64,000 bases of DNA from Nelumbo lutea (Eukaryota; Streptophyta; Magnoliopsida; Proteales; Nelumbonaceae), in NCBI GenBank assembly GCA_022828595.1, contig JAKGHH010000006.1:14256499-14320498 (forward strand), read 5' to 3'. The notes beneath the pieces were generated by a model, which worked only from the letters and a program-made list of their open reading frames with translations, was not told the origin of the DNA and made no database searches. The position numbers were made by a program, and so were the translations under genes. Shown one piece after another: positions 10,099 through 21,800 of this stretch. Position 1 is the first letter of the stretch, and every line of letters starts with the position of its first letter.

Positions 10099-12018
10099 TG
10101 AAGGGATAGGAAATCCATCACATGGACGCCCAAGATTACGGAATAAAGGGGGCGAATTTCAAAATTTTTTCTCTCCCTTCAACTGGGAATCGAATTCCCT
10201 ATTTAGAAAATCATATTTTCAAGGATCATTCTTGAATCACAAACTGAACCAGATCTGAACCAAAAGTAGGAGAGAAAGATAATACCTGATACAGAGAAAT
10301 AGTATCTCTCAATGGAGGTGTTCACGCCCAAGGTAGAAACCAAAATCTACTCCCACTAAAGATGGCACAGTGCAAGGTGGAGCAGAATCAACAGTGTCCT
10401 TCCTAAGAACTTGATTCTTCCCAAGAATCACCTGGACGACTAGTGAATACAACTCCTACCAATCTTTTCTGCAAAAGATTGGAATCAAGATCCAATCTTG
10501 ATTTCTCCCAAGCAATGGAGATCGAACTGCTATAGGCGGCGGCTGCAAGAAGGAGGCGGCTAGAGAGAATTTGCAGGGTGTAGAATTCTCTCCTCTGTTG
10601 GATGTTGTGTCTAAAGGCTGCCGCCCCCTCTTCCTTTTATAGACTTAAAGGGATCAGCTCCTAATCCCATTAGGAGTTGCTAACCCAAATAATATCTGGA
10701 TTAGAAGTCCATTTAAGATAAGGGATAATCCTTATCTTATCTGCAAATTAGATCAGCCAGTTCCTAATCTAATTAGGAAGTTTCCAAATCTAAATCTCAT
10801 TTAGATCTTGGACTCTTTGAGTGGATAGGGTGTGGGCCCAATCTTATCAACTGATCTTATCTCAGAATTTGCCCCTTAAAGACTAATCAAATTAGCCCAG
10901 TTCGAAATGGGCTTAAGGCCCATTTAGGGTTATGTATTCATCAAGCCTTCCAAACTACTGCCCAGTTGGTCTTCCTTGTATGGCATGGGACCCAAACATT
11001 GATCTACACATCAGCCACATGGGTTCAACCCAGCCTTTGTTACAAGGCCTGGCCGAATACACTGTTATGGACAGTGCACCCCATGAAAACCCATCAGATG
11101 GGCTCTATGGGCCCAACACTTACCCTAAGTGGTCCCTAGGCCAAGCCACCTTGTAACACCCAGGGACTGTGGGCAGATGCAAAATTAGCCCATCAGGTAT
11201 TATTCTCAATGGCCTTACATTTAACCTCTCAGCCCATAATGATCATACACTGCCTGACAAGAGGGGAACTCTCCCTCGACTGCAAGGAACAGTGTTGCAC
11301 TCTCTCAAGTATAGATCCCGGGAATTAAAACCTTTTTGCAAACATTTTGAAACCATAATATATGCACTTTTATATCTCATATAAAATATATTTTGCAAAA
11401 CAAATCTCAACGATTGAAATCGGTTGCCGACAGTCTTGGTTTCCATCAGTGAAAGTGCATCCCCGATCATTACCTTTGTCCGACAAAGGGGCTGATCCTG
11501 TCACTATGATCACCCACTCAGATGAATTCTCAGACTATCCCAACATACCCAGGTTTTGACCCCCACTAAGGATCTCAGTGATTGATACATCAAAGACAAC
11601 CTAATCCGACACCTAGTGCAGTATCATAATCTAGTCTAGGGGTCGGGTGTAACTTTTCAGTTTTACCCATCAATCTCCATAGTCCAGGGCAATACTGAAA
11701 ATCTGGTCCAGTTCAAAGATTCAATTAATCCCACACTGTGTGTGCCTAGGGTCTCACCCTGGTAGCTGAGACAAGCCACCCCAACCGACTTGGTGGCACC
11801 ACTGTGTCAGCCTTGTCAGGATTGGTCTCCCTAGACCGACCCACTAGTTGTGAACATTCTAAACTAACACGAGTCTCATTAATTGTCCATTTTAAGGGTA
11901 TTACACAAAAACATACCAAGGGAACATGAATCAAATATGCACTTTTATTCATTTACAATAAACTCATAAAGTACATCATTTTGATTGAAGTTAAAGGCAT
12001 ACAAAAAACTGTCTAACA
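10099..12018 (-). repeat. C0 3' LTR
   Basis: On the plus strand it runs from TGAAGGGATAGG to CTGTCTAACA. It includes a minus-strand TATA-like CTATAAAAGGAA near 10635-10645. A segment of this LTR reappears at 46349-47398. Confidence 0.93.
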
Positions 12019-12034
12019 GCTCCCACTTGCACTT
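12019..12034 (-). other. C0 polypurine tract
   Basis: Plus-strand GCTCCCACTTGCACTT equals AAGTGCAAGTGGGAGC on the coding strand, directly adjoining the 3' LTR. It is the plus-strand primer for cDNA synthesis. Confidence 0.85.
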
Positions 12035-12947
12035 AGGTCCAATCAAATATTAGCCGGAGACCCATGCTTTCCACGTGTTTCTCAAACACTTTCTGTGATA
12101 GTGGCTTTGTCAATGGGTTTGCTACATTTTCCGCTGACGCTACCTTCTAAATCAAGATGTCCCCTCTACCAACAATCTCCCTCAGTACATGGTACTTCCT
12201 CTCGATGTGCTTCGACTTCGAGTGGGCTCGTGGCTCCTTAGCCTGAGCAATAGCTCCATTGTTGTCACACAACAATTGGATGGGTGATGTGCTGGATGGA
12301 ACTACTTCCAACTTGTGAACGAACTTCTTCATCCACACGGCTTCCTTGGTAGCCTCACTTGCGGCAATGTACTTGGCCTCGGTCGTGGAGTCTGCTGTGG
12401 ACCCCTGTTTGCTGCTTTTCCAGCAAACAGCATACGATCCTATTGTGGAAACATATCCAGATGTAGACTTTCTATCATCTGGGTCCGACTGGAAATTGGC
12501 ATCTGTATACCCTTGGATCTGTAGTGAGCTACCATCGAATACTAGACAAAACTCTTTTGTCCTTCGAAGGTACTTAAGTATGTTTTTCACAGCAGTCCAA
12601 TGCTCTTGTCCTGGGTTGGCCTGAAATCTGCTTACTACACTCACTACCTGTGCAATGTCAGGGCGAGTGCACAGCATGGCATACATGATGCTCCCTACGA
12701 CAGAGGCATAGGGAACGTCTTTCTTGCCATCAATCTCCTTAGAAGTCTTGGGAGACATCTTCTTGGAGAGAGTGACTTCGTGCCTGAAAGGAACATTTCC
12801 TTTCTTGGAGTTTTCCATACTGTATCTTTTGACTATTTTGTTAATGTAGGTAGATTGGGATAATCCTATTATCCGCTTCGATCTATCTCTATAGAGTCGA
12901 AGACCCAGTATATAGGAGGCCTCTCCAAGATCTTTCATGGAGAATTG
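12035..12947 (-). pseudogene. C0 copia RNase H domain
   Basis: The open stretch 12147-12938 starts at the end of RT (MKDLGEASYILGLRLYRD) and runs through RNase H with catalytic-type residues in GYTDANFQ, STTEAKYIAAS and LLCDNNGAI, then HIERKYHVLRE. It ends near the C-terminal KHVESMGL segment at about 12060, after an in-frame stop at about 12147. A TAG at about 12945 separates it from the RT frame. Apart from these stops the domain is well kept. RNase H would remove the RNA template during reverse transcription. Confidence 0.9.
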
Positions 12948-13722
12948 CTATGAAAGCCATACTTTCACCATAGTCAACATTCCTACATCATTCCCAATGA
13001 GTAGAATGTCATCTACATACAAAACCAAGAAGGTAACCTTATCTCCACTGTACTTCCTGTAAACACAGGGTTCATCCGGATTCTGCTCGAAGTCAAATGA
13101 TTTGACGGAACAGTCAAAACGGATGTTCCAACTTCTAGAAGCTTGCTTAAGTCCATAAATGGATCTATTAAGTTTACATACCAAGTTTTCCTGACCCGCA
13201 GCTATGAAGCCTTGCGGCTGCTGCATATAGATATCTTCAGTAAGATCTTCATTCAGGAATGCAGTTTTGGCATCCATTTGCCAAATCTCATAATCATGGT
13301 ATGCTGCTACAGCTAGCAAGATCCTAATGGATTTAAGCATGGCCACAGGCGAAAAGGTTTCCTCATAATCGATGCCCTCTTTCTGAGTGTACCCTTTCAC
13401 CACCAGACGAGCTTTGAAGGTCTCAACTCTACCATCGGGGCCCTTTTTCCTCTTCTAAATCCACTTGCAACCGATTGCTTTTACCCTAGAGGGTGGATCT
13501 ACTAGAGTCCAGACTCCATTGGTCTCCATTGAGTCCATCTCTGCTCTCATGGCCTCCACCCACTTCTGGGAATCTATGTCCAACATAGCTTCCACATAAG
13601 TCACGGGATCCTCCTCACTAGTCAAGGTTTCCACCAGGTAACTATCCTGGTCATAACCATAACGGATTGGTGGCCTGGATACCCGAGTGGATATCTAGGA
13701 TATCCTCATCAAAAACAATTTC
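12948..13722 (-). pseudogene. C0 copia reverse transcriptase
   Basis: RT_2 domain. The open part 12948-13403 contains KEGIDYEETFSPVAMLKSI, KTAFLN, IYGLKQASRSWN and LVLYVDDILLIGND with the YVDD active site. Upstream, the KAIGCKWI segment is followed by a TAG at about 13455. A deletion of some 75 bp relative to C2 lies near 13695, between integrase and RT. Confidence 0.92.
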
Positions 13723-14964
13723 CTAACGATGGGTGTCTAGGATATAATCGGTCTCCAAGAACTGGGCATTTCGGCTACAGAACACTTTCTGCTCACTTGG
13801 GTCATAGAAAAGGTAACTTATAGATCCTTTTGGGTAGCCTATAAACAGGCAACGACTGGTCTTGGATTCCAACTTGTCTGCACTCATTCTTTTAACGTGT
13901 GCTGGACAACCCCAAATCTTCAAGTGTCTGACACTTGGTTTCTTTCCGGTCCAAAGTTCATATGGAGTGTTCGGAACCGATTTGGTTGGAACCCGATTCA
14001 GCACGTAAATCACAGTCTCTAATGCGTAACCCCAAAAGGATGTGGGTAACTCTGAGTGTATGAGAAGTGACCGGACCATATCCAATAAGGTCCTATTCCT
14101 CCTCTCTGAAACACCGTTAAGTTGTGGTGTAGCAGGAGGAGCTAATTGTGATATTACCCCGTTGTCCTTTAAGTAGTCCCTGAACTCGTCAGAGAGATAC
14201 TCGCCACCTCGATCTAATCGAAGGGCTTTAATTTCTCTCCCCAACTGTTTCTTGACCTCTTGTCTAAACTCTTTAAACTTTTCAAAGGATTCAGACTTGT
14301 GTCTCATTAGGTACACGTAACCATATCGTGAGAAATCATCTGTGAAGGTGATGAAATACACGTGCTGATTCCGTGTCCTAACACTCAGGGGACCACATAC
14401 ATCAGTATGTATTAGGTCAAGTGTGCCTGTACATCTTTCAGGCTTACCGTTAAATGGCCGTTTCGTCATCTTGCCTTGTAGGCAAGGCTCACGGGTGGGA
14501 AGATCTTCTATAGTTAGAAAATCCAAAGGACCATCCTTTACCAACATTGTGATTCGGTCAACACCGATGTGGCCAAGTCGGTAATGCCACAGACACGTGG
14601 GATTAACTGTATCACGGGCTCTCTTCTTGGGGATTTCAGCCGACGTAGTTTCGGTTATGTTAGTTTCTAGAGAAGGATGTAGAACATAGAGACCATTCTC
14701 CAGTTCCCCGTATGCGATGAATATGTTATTTCTTTTAATAGTAATCGTATTACTAAAGAAGACAGAATAACCATCTGCACACAGTTTTGAAACAGAAATC
14801 AAATTTCTTCTTAAGTTTTGTACATAAAGACAATCTTTGAGTACAATCTTTCCTTCTCTAAAAATTAACTCCACGGTTCCTATTGTCGTGGCTGCAACAG
14901 TTGTAGTAGTCCCCAAGTAGAGAGTGACTTCTCCTTCACTCAGCCTTCTGCTTACCTTGAACAC
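13723..14964 (-). CDS. C0 copia integrase with GAG-pre-integrase region (partial polyprotein)
   Basis: An uninterrupted 413-residue frame within the former gag-pol polyprotein. The first 130 residues are the linker from protease and the GAG-pre-integrase zinc-binding region (WHYRLGHI, then REPCLQGKM). The core follows with the DD35E residues visible as [23 protein letters not shown] and [13 protein letters not shown]. The C-terminal [11 protein letters not shown] segment follows. It would insert element cDNA into chromosomes. The initiating Met is only the first in an interior frame, since upstream protease codons are blocked by stops. It would not be made as a free protein unless re-initiated. 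Confidence 0.88.
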   Translation of the reverse strand: MFKVSRRLSEGEVTLYLGTTTTVAATTIGTVELIFREGKIVLKDCLYVQNLRRNLISVSKLCADGYSVFFSNTITIKRNNIFIAYGELENGLYVLHPSLETNITETTSAEIPKKRARDTVNPTCLWHYRLGHIGVDRITMLVKDGPLDFLTIEDLPTREPCLQGKMTKRPFNGKPERCTGTLDLIHTDVCGPLSVRTRNQHVYFITFTDDFSRYGYVYLMRHKSESFEKFKEFRQEVKKQLGREIKALRLDRGGEYLSDEFRDYLKDNGVISQLAPPATPQLNGVSERRNRTLLDMVRSLLIHSELPTSFWGYALETVIYVLNRVPTKSVPNTPYELWTGKKPSVRHLKIWGCPAHVKRMSADKLESKTSRCLFIGYPKGSISYLFYDPSEQKVFCSRNAQFLETDYILDTHR

Positions 14965-15042
14965 CTGTAGTGAGTTTCATGCATGAGTAGAAGCCTCGGA
15001 GTCAATACACCAGGATGCAAAAGCTACCAATAAATTGGTTTA
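14965..15042 (-). pseudogene. C0 copia protease active-site region
   Basis: Coding-strand text reads as a WCIDSGAS-type aspartic protease site, but here Gly is replaced by Glu (IDSEAST) and a stop follows near NSLQ. E1 keeps the normal DSGAS at about 35950. Protease would cleave the Gag-Pol polyprotein. Confidence 0.8.
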
Positions 15043-15852
15043 TATAACACAAGTTTCGAAATTACCTTTCTTGGATTCCAGGTAGGCAGGACAATTCCGT
15101 TTCCAGTGGCCGGTCTTCTTGCAGAAGTGATAGGCATCTGATGCTTTGTCTTTCTTCTGTCTTTTGCCCTTGGTGACTTTCTTCTGAGGCTTTTTTGCCT
15201 TCCTCTTTCTCTTGCCCATTTTGCTAGTTTCAACAAGCATAGCTACAGGCTCATCTTTTTCAATAAGTTCTTCAGCTCTTTGCAACATATTGTTGAGCTT
15301 TTGCAAGCTAACATTCAGCTTGTTCATGTTATAGTTCATGATGAACGGATTAAAGGAAGGAGGCAAAGAATTAAGGATAGCATCTATCTGGGTTGCGAGG
15401 TCCAGCCCAGATCCAAGAGCCTCCAGTTTGTTGTTGTAACCCATCATCCGAAGACAATGGTCGTAAAATTGTTGGCCCTTAGACATTTGAGTGGTCATGA
15501 ACTGCTTCAAGACCTTTTGCCGAGTAGAACGATTCTGCTCTTCATACATCATCCTTAGGCTGTCCAATATGTCCTTATCAAGTTTGATATAATCGAACTG
15601 CCTCTGTACTGGGTTGTCCAAGGAGGAAATGATGTAACACCGGGCTAGGGAGTTTTTCTCCTCCCATTCCTGATAGTCTCTCCTTCGGGCCTCAGAAGCC
15701 CTGTCACCCGGATGCTCCGGGGGAGGATTCTTTGCCAATTTGTCCAGCTTTTCTGAAGCTAGGAACAACATAAGGTTCTTGTACCAGTCGGCGTAGTTTG
15801 GGCCCTTAAGCTTGTTGTCATCAAGAAGCTTTGCAAAAGATCTGTTTGCCAT
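15040..15852 (-). CDS. C0 copia Gag, full length open frame
   Basis: The start is the ATG of MANRSFAKLLDDNK. The family relatives align from this Met, whereas the longer frame to 15870 begins at a non-ATG codon. About 270 residues: a UBN2-type domain (residues 30-200, with YQEWEEKNSLARCYI and QVLKQFMTTQMS-like text), a lysine-rich stretch around 220-245, and a zinc knuckle YHFCKKTGHWKRNCP in which the first Cys is Tyr. Gag forms the particle and binds RNA. It ends at a TAA just before protease. The same TAA occurs in C2 (41339) but not in E1 or E0. Confidence 0.9.
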   Translation of the reverse strand: MANRSFAKLLDDNKLKGPNYADWYKNLMLFLASEKLDKLAKNPPPEHPGDRASEARRRDYQEWEEKNSLARCYIISSLDNPVQRQFDYIKLDKDILDSLRMMYEEQNRSTRQKVLKQFMTTQMSKGQQFYDHCLRMMGYNNKLEALGSGLDLATQIDAILNSLPPSFNPFIMNYNMNKLNVSLQKLNNMLQRAEELIEKDEPVAMLVETSKMGKRKRKAKKPQKKVTKGKRQKKDKASDAYHFCKKTGHWKRNCPAYLESKKGNFETCVI

Positions 15853-17492
15853 TTTCTGATAAAAGAGCAAACATCAGTCCACAACCTAATTTGATTCATG
15901 TTCATTTCATAGATATGGCTTTTAATCTACGATCCATTTCCATTTATTCATCACTGAGATTTCCCTCCTTTCTCAGTGACGGAGACTACGGGTTATCTCT
16001 GGAAATGTGGGAAATCACATAGGGTGCATGGAACCAACTGTTTCAGCTGCATAACCCCACCACCTTTCTGTGAAGGATCATTTCCACTCATCATATGAGT
16101 TTTCCCTTTGGCCTCTGTCAGACAAGGTTCAGAGCCGTTTTTAGGTAAACCTTTCTGTCCATTGAGTGCTTACCCATCATATTCGTGAACGCCATGGTAC
16201 CGTGAGAGAGTTCCCATTTTCTGGTGAAGCCCCTCCCACATCGGTCTATGACGCCCCTATCATCTTCTGAAACACTCAGACAAGCCCAACAGCAAATGGA
16301 TAACCCATTTTCTGGTGCGTTTCCTCATTACTGAAGAACCTATCCTCATGCTAATGATGGAAGGCCTTTAGAGAGTTCATCATATGAATCTCCCTATCAC
16401 TTGCACTCATATTAGCTGGAGGGAACAAAAAATTATGCCCTAATTTGATTTAGGTCAAACCAAAGTGACTCCCACTGACTTTCATAAAGCCAGGTTCTGG
16501 TGGGCCTTAAATCAGCTAGGGTTCCGCATGTGACCTCTTGATGAGGTGTGTGGCCCACCATTGAGGGAAGTCATCCAATGACCAAAAGGGACACCATGGC
16601 AATGATGTGATTCAACCATGGTGTGCGCAAGAGCCACTATCGAATGAGCATGGGCCAAGCACTTATGGCCCATGTACGCAGCACATCACACATCCATACA
16701 TCACATGCAAGGATAAATTGATCCAATCAATTAATTATCTGTAAGGCCCGTTGGATGCCCGTTAAAATTCCATAGTATTAACCATTAATATTATCTAGGT
16801 ATATGGGCAGAATTAGGGTTACCCAGTTCAGCCCATATAGCTTTGTCCTTTAAATTGGACTTTTGCAGTTTTAACTATTTAAAACTGGGCCTTTACAGGC
16901 TGGGCCAAATTAACCATTTAATTAAATATCAATCCTTAGGCCCATTAGTTGGAAAATTAGGGCTGACTTTTAGCCTTGATTAAACCCTGAATTGGTCCAA
17001 ATAGTTTGAACCAATCTTGGTTCGAATGGGTCTAGGGTTTGGTTTTTAATTAAATCCTTAATTCAAGAAAATAATCTAAAATTAGATAACTGATAAAAGA
17101 AAAACAATAATCAGTTAATCAGGGCTGTTCGCACACTCAATCCTGCAAAACAGAGGTTAGATCGAATGCCTATACATTGAGTCTAAAATAAAAAAAAAAT
17201 ATTTACAGACCAAATATAATAAATAAATTCAATAAACTGCAAATCTTGAAGTTCTCTCTGCGCAATCCAAGATTTCGATCTCCTCTTGTACGAACAGCCC
17301 ATAAATCAAGAAAATTATAAAGAACTATTCTAAATAATAATCAGATTTATTTAAAATTAATTTCATATTATTTGCCCATCAGTTTTGGTAACAAATTTCC
17401 CAAAACCCATATCTGCGCAAATTGGGTAGAATGCCTTCTCCCTATTTGCGCAGGTTTAGATCTGAAACAGAATGGTTCAAGATTTGAACCAT
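15853..17492 (-). other. C0 long leader between primer site and gag
   Basis: About 1.6 kb with no coding frame of note, yet aligned over its length with leaders at 26554-28330 (C1), 42142-43932 (C2) and, on the other strand, 33355-35105 (E1). It has landmarks such as GGTTCAGAG, GGTGGGGTTATGCAGCTG and a TTTTGCAG|G acceptor-like site near 17143. It may hold packaging or translation signals. Confidence 0.7.
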
Positions 17493-17506
17493 GGCTCTAG
17501 TAGTAC
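17493..17506 (-). other. C0 primer-binding site, mutated
   Basis: GGCTCTAGTAGTAC on the plus strand replaces the family GGCTCTGATACCA(C), the complement of the initiator-Met tRNA 3' end. Several changes suggest loss of priming after insertion. Confidence 0.75.
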
Positions 17507-19458
17507 TGAAGGGATAGGAAATCCATCACATGGATGCCCAAGATTGCGGAATAAAGGGGGCGAATTTCAAAAATTTTCTCTCCCTTCAACTGGGAATCGA
17601 ATTCCCTTTTTAGAAAATCATATTTTCAAGGATCATTCTTGAATCACAAACTGAACCAGATCTGAACCAAAAGGAGGAGAGAGAAATAATACCTGATACA
17701 AAAAAATAGTATCTCTCAATGGAGGTGTTCATGCCCAAGGTAGAAACCAAAATCTGTTCCCACTGAAGATGGCGCAGTGCAAGGTGGAGCAGAATCTGCA
17801 GTGTCCTTCCTAAGAACTTGACTCTTCCCAAGAATCACCTAGACGGCTAGTGAATACAACTCCTACCAATCTTTTCTGCAAAAGATTGGAATCAAGATCC
17901 AATCTTGATTTCTCCCAAGCAATGGAGATCGAATTGCTATAGGCGGCGGCTACAGGAAGGAGGCGGCTAGAGAGAATTTGCAGGGTGCATAATTCTCTCC
18001 TCTATGATCTCAGCTCTGAAGACAAGACTTGAGTCTGTTGGATGTTGTGTCTAAAGGCTGCCGCCCCCTCTTCCTTTTATAGACTTAAAGGGATCAGCTC
18101 CTAATCCCATTAAGAGTTGCTAACCCAAATCATATCTGGATTAGAAGTCCATTTAAGATAAGGGATAACCCTTATCTTATCTACAGATTAGATCAGCCAG
18201 TTCTGAATCTAATTAGGAAGTTTCCAAATCTAAATCTCATTTAGATCTTGGACTCTTTGAGTGGATAAGGTGTGGGCCCAATCTTATCAACTGATCTTAT
18301 CTCAGAATTTGCCCCTTAAAGAGTAATCAAATTAGCATAGTTCGAATTGGGCTTAAGGCCCATTTAGGGTTATGTATTCATCAAGCCTTCCAAACTGCTG
18401 ACCAGTTGGGCTTCCTTGTATGGCGTGGGACCCAAACACTGATCTACACATCAGCCACATGGGTTCAGCCTAGCCTTTGTTACAAGGCCTGGCCAAATAC
18501 ACTGTTATGGACAGTGCACCCCCTGAAAACCCATCAGATGGGCTCTATGGGCCCAACACTTACCCTAAGTGGTCCCTGGGCCAAGCCACCTTGTAACACC
18601 TAAGGACTGTGGGCAGATGCAAGATTAGCCCATCAGGTATTATTCTCAATGGCCTTACACTTAACCTCTCAGCCCATAATGATCATACACTGCCCGACAA
18701 GAGAGGACCTCTCCCTCGGCTGCAAGGAATAGTGTTGCACTCTCTCAAGTATGGATCTCGGGAATTAAAACCGTTTTGCAAACATTTCGAAACCATAATA
18801 TATATACTTTTATAACTCATATAAAATATATTTTGCAAAACAAATCTCAACGATTGAAATCGGTTGCCGGCAGTTTTGGTTTCCATCAGTGAGAGTGCAT
18901 CCCCAATCATTACCTTTGTCCGACAAAGGGGCTGATCCTGTCACTATGATCACCCACTCAGATGAATTCTCAAACTGTCCCAACATTCCCAGGTTTTGAC
19001 CCCCGCTAAGGATCTCACTGATTGGTATATCAAAGACAGCCCAATCCGACACCTAGTGTAGTATCATAATCGAGTCTAGGGGTCGGGTGTAACTTTCCAG
19101 TTTTGCCCATCAATCTCCAAGGTCCAGGGCAATACTGGAAATCTGGTCCAGTTCAAAGATTCAATTAATCCCACACTGTGTGTGCCTAGGGTCTCACCCT
19201 GGTAGCTGAGACAAGCCACCCCATCCGACTTGGTGGCACCACAGTGTCAGCCTTGTCAGGATAGATCTCCCTAGACCGACCCACTGGCTGTGAACATTCT
19301 AAACTAACACGAGTCTCATTAAGTGTCCGGTTTAAGGGTATTACACAGAAACATACTAAGGGAACATGAATCAATTATGCACTTTTATTCATTTACAATA
19401 AATTCATAAAGTACATCATCTTGATTGAAGCTAAGGGCATACAAAAAACTGTCTAACA
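17507..19458 (-). repeat. C0 5' LTR
   Basis: It runs TGAAGGGATAGG to CTGTCTAACA on the plus strand (1952 bp). On the coding strand U3 precedes a CTATAAAAGGAA TATA-like site at 18071-18082, leaving an R-U5 of about 560 bp. The whole LTR matches 10099-12018 closely. Confidence 0.93.
18071..18082 (-). promoter_or_regulatory. TATA-like promoter element in C0 5' LTR
   Basis: Coding-strand CTATAAAAGGAA is conserved in the C-type LTR copies (near 10635, 28905, 46875; TTATAAAAGG at 25440). It is a plausible start for the genomic RNA of this family. Confidence 0.55.
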
Positions 19459-20002
19459 GTGGTGCCATAGATTGAATGGTTGGGATATAGGATGGAGGGA
19501 GTGGCTGAGATTTAATGGTGAGGAGCTGAATGGTGAGGATTAGCAAAATAGGTGGCACCCTAGGGTTTAGAAGCTAGAAAGGAGAGCCCTAAAATGGATG
19601 GTGGAGATTAGAAGGAGTGGATGATGGAGATTTCATATCTGGGGTGGCTAGGGTTAGATAAGGAGGAAAAGATTTGGTTAAAAAGGCTCCCTAGGGTATG
19701 CTAATGTGAGGGGAGAAGGGTAATATAGTAGGATAGGCGCCTACTGGGTTTGGCAGATAGGAGGCACCCTCCTGTCCTCAATTCTTTATAAAAGCACCCC
19801 CTCTCTTAGCTGGACTTTACACCCGCTTCCCAAAAACTACATTTCAGCCATGGAAACTTCCTAGTTTTCTACATAATTTGCACAGAGACCCTCAAAGGTC
19901 ACATAATTGATTTTAACTGGGAAAATGGTGCACTTTGACTACTCTAAGGCCAAAAATACCCCTAAATTGATGCCCTTAAGGCATCAAAATTCAAAGTTAC
20001 CA
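19459..20002 (-). repeat. G2 3' LTR, right part (with TSD GTGGT at 19459-19463)
   Basis: After the duplicated GTGGT the gypsy LTR resumes (GCCATAGATTGAATGG) and ends GTTACCA next to the C-rich polypurine tract. From 19636 it aligns with 51293-51655 of the 5' LTR at roughly 85% by eye. Confidence 0.88.
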
Positions 20003-20018
20003 CACCCCCCCAACTTAA
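20003..20018 (-). other. G2 polypurine tract
   Basis: CACCCCCCCAACTTAA on the plus strand is a G7 purine tract on the coding strand, abutting the 3' LTR. Confidence 0.8.
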
Positions 20019-21035
20019 CCATTTCTATTCCCTTAGCAACATAGCCTTAAAATTACACTGATCATAGAGATCCTTCCCATCTAAAGATCCCTAACAAAAT
20101 TAGCCAAGTATCCTGATTCCAGATTTCTCAAACTTTGTATTGATTGGTATTAGGCTTAAGGTGTAAAATTGTCTTACTTTGAATATTACTGAAACTTGCC
20201 TTAAAAATCTTGTTTACACTTCCATTTGTAGACAGTCTTGATAAGCTGAGGTTGATTTTATAACCAAACATGCATTCTTCTTATCATTTTTTATAGTGGA
20301 TTTCTACCCCTGAATTTGATTTGCACACTTATTTCTATTGTTACCTTCCATCGTTTGACGCAAATCTCGACACTTGCCTTAGGTGAAGAGAACATGTTAC
20401 TAAGTGTTAGGTGATTGTCTTTGGCATTCCCTTTCCTGTTTGATGCGAATCTCGACACTTGACTTAGGTGAAGAGACCCGGTTACTAAGTCTATGGTGTC
20501 CATTGACTTTTTATTCCCTTTTTTTTTCTTTGCAAAACTATTCAGGGTAGTCCACTGTTTCTAACAACTCGAAGAATTCTTGTCTACTTTCTCCATTTTT
20601 CTCTTCTTATCTTAGCAGGGGCAAACTTGGGAATATTTTCCAATTTCTAAACTTGGGAATATCTTCTTATCTTGGCAGGGTCAAGTTAAAGGCTTAATTC
20701 TGCATATTTAATTCTTATCTTAATGGAAAAGTTTAAAAATTTTCAATGAAATTTTAATTCTACATATATAAAGGCTTAGCTATTTTTTTTCAATTTTTCT
20801 CTCTTTCCTTACCCCCCAATTTAAGTGTCATTGTCCCTAATGGTATAACTAGACTGATGCACAAAGGATTTGGGCCAAAGGGAACAATGAATAGGGTTTT
20901 CTTGAGGGGTTCAAGGTCTGCACCTAGTCTCGAGTCAAGACAAGAAAAGAAACTCAAATACTAAAAGCAGAAAAACTAAAAACTACATTAGGTTGCCTCC
21001 CAACCAGCACTAAGTTTAACGTCTTCAGTCGGACA
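20019..21035 (-). other. G2 3' non-coding region
   Basis: It contains a duplicated phrase (GATGCGAATCTCGACACTTG, near 20356 and 20440), AT-rich filler, and at 20993-21030 a coding-strand phrase of the type GACGTTAAAC...GGGAGGCAAC that in Athila elements lies just after the pol stop. I see no gene. Confidence 0.65.
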
Positions 21036-21800
21036 CATTCATGCACCGTTCGCACCTAAACTCCCTAACTCACATTCATCTTCCGACGGATAGGGTTTAG
21101 ATTGGGCTAACAAAAGGGCAGGCAAGGCATCTAAAAGATCATCCACTATATCCTCCTTGCACTTATCTTCCCCTAGGTTTGAATACTTGGAGGCACTAAA
21201 AATGTTTAACTAAACTTTCTGCTCCCCAAATGAAATGTCCATTTCTCCCGATCTATAGTTGATTTTTGTATTGGCCATTGCTAGAAATGAACATCTTAAG
21301 ATCGTTGGGATATGGTTTAGTTCCTCGGTTGGGGTCATGTCCAGGATGATAAAATCCACTAGGAAATAACAACCCTCTGCCCTAACAATGACATCCTCAA
21401 TAACACTTCGATGAGTCTTGACTGACCAATCAACGAGTTGCAGAATTACTAGGGTAGGTTTTAACTCGTTGGTCCTGAACCTGTCATAAATGGACAGAAG
21501 CAGATTTATATTGGCCCCAAGATCCAATAGGGCCTGATCGAAGGTGATTCCAGAGATGACACAACTTATGAGATGAGCACCAACGAGTTGGTTCAGGGAA
21601 GTTGGTTTAGGAGAGCTGCACTAACATCTACTAAGAGCATCATTTTTTGTGGGGTCAATCGTGGCTCCATCAATTGAGTACACAACTCTTTTAAAAACTT
21701 GGCATAGGCCATTGCATGTTGGATTGTGTCAAGGAGAGGGAAGTTAATATGGACTTCCCCGCTCTCCTCGTTGCGAGTCTCTTTCTTTTTTCGCATCGTC
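21036..21800 (-). pseudogene. G2 gag-protease remnant (aspartic protease domain)
   Basis: The frame 21210-21527 carries the protease fold: LDLGANINLL (active-site region, Gly for Ser), ELKPTLVILQLVD, EDVIVRAEGCYFLVDFIILD and MANTKINYRSGEMDISFG. Upstream, 21593-21796 gives the conserved HINFPLLDTIQHAMAYAKFLKELCT linker. A stop follows SFGEQKV at 21210, then about 50 further codons lead to the post-pol motif, so RT, RNase H and integrase are absent. The protease would process Gag-Pol. Confidence 0.88.

Larger units (their letters stand above)
10099..19458 (-). mobile_element. C0: full-length Ty1/copia element (about 9.4 kb)
   Basis: Both LTRs, a perfect 5-bp TSD (GTGGT), primer site, gag, protease, integrase, RT and RNase H are present in copia order on the minus strand. 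The LTRs (1920 and 1952 bp) differ mainly by one block of about 32 bp present at 18003-18034 and absent near 10600. Long LTRs and the TGTT..ATGCCC terminus suggest the Angela/BARE lineage. Stops in protease, RT and the RT/RNase H junction and a changed primer site make it inactive, but it is the best preserved copia here. Confidence 0.95.

Noticed and set aside
12315..12863. Plus-strand frames of 69-92 codons
   Set aside because: They are antisense shadows of the C0 RNase H and RT. The same shadows recur at 29209-29711 and 38363-38782 opposite the same domains.
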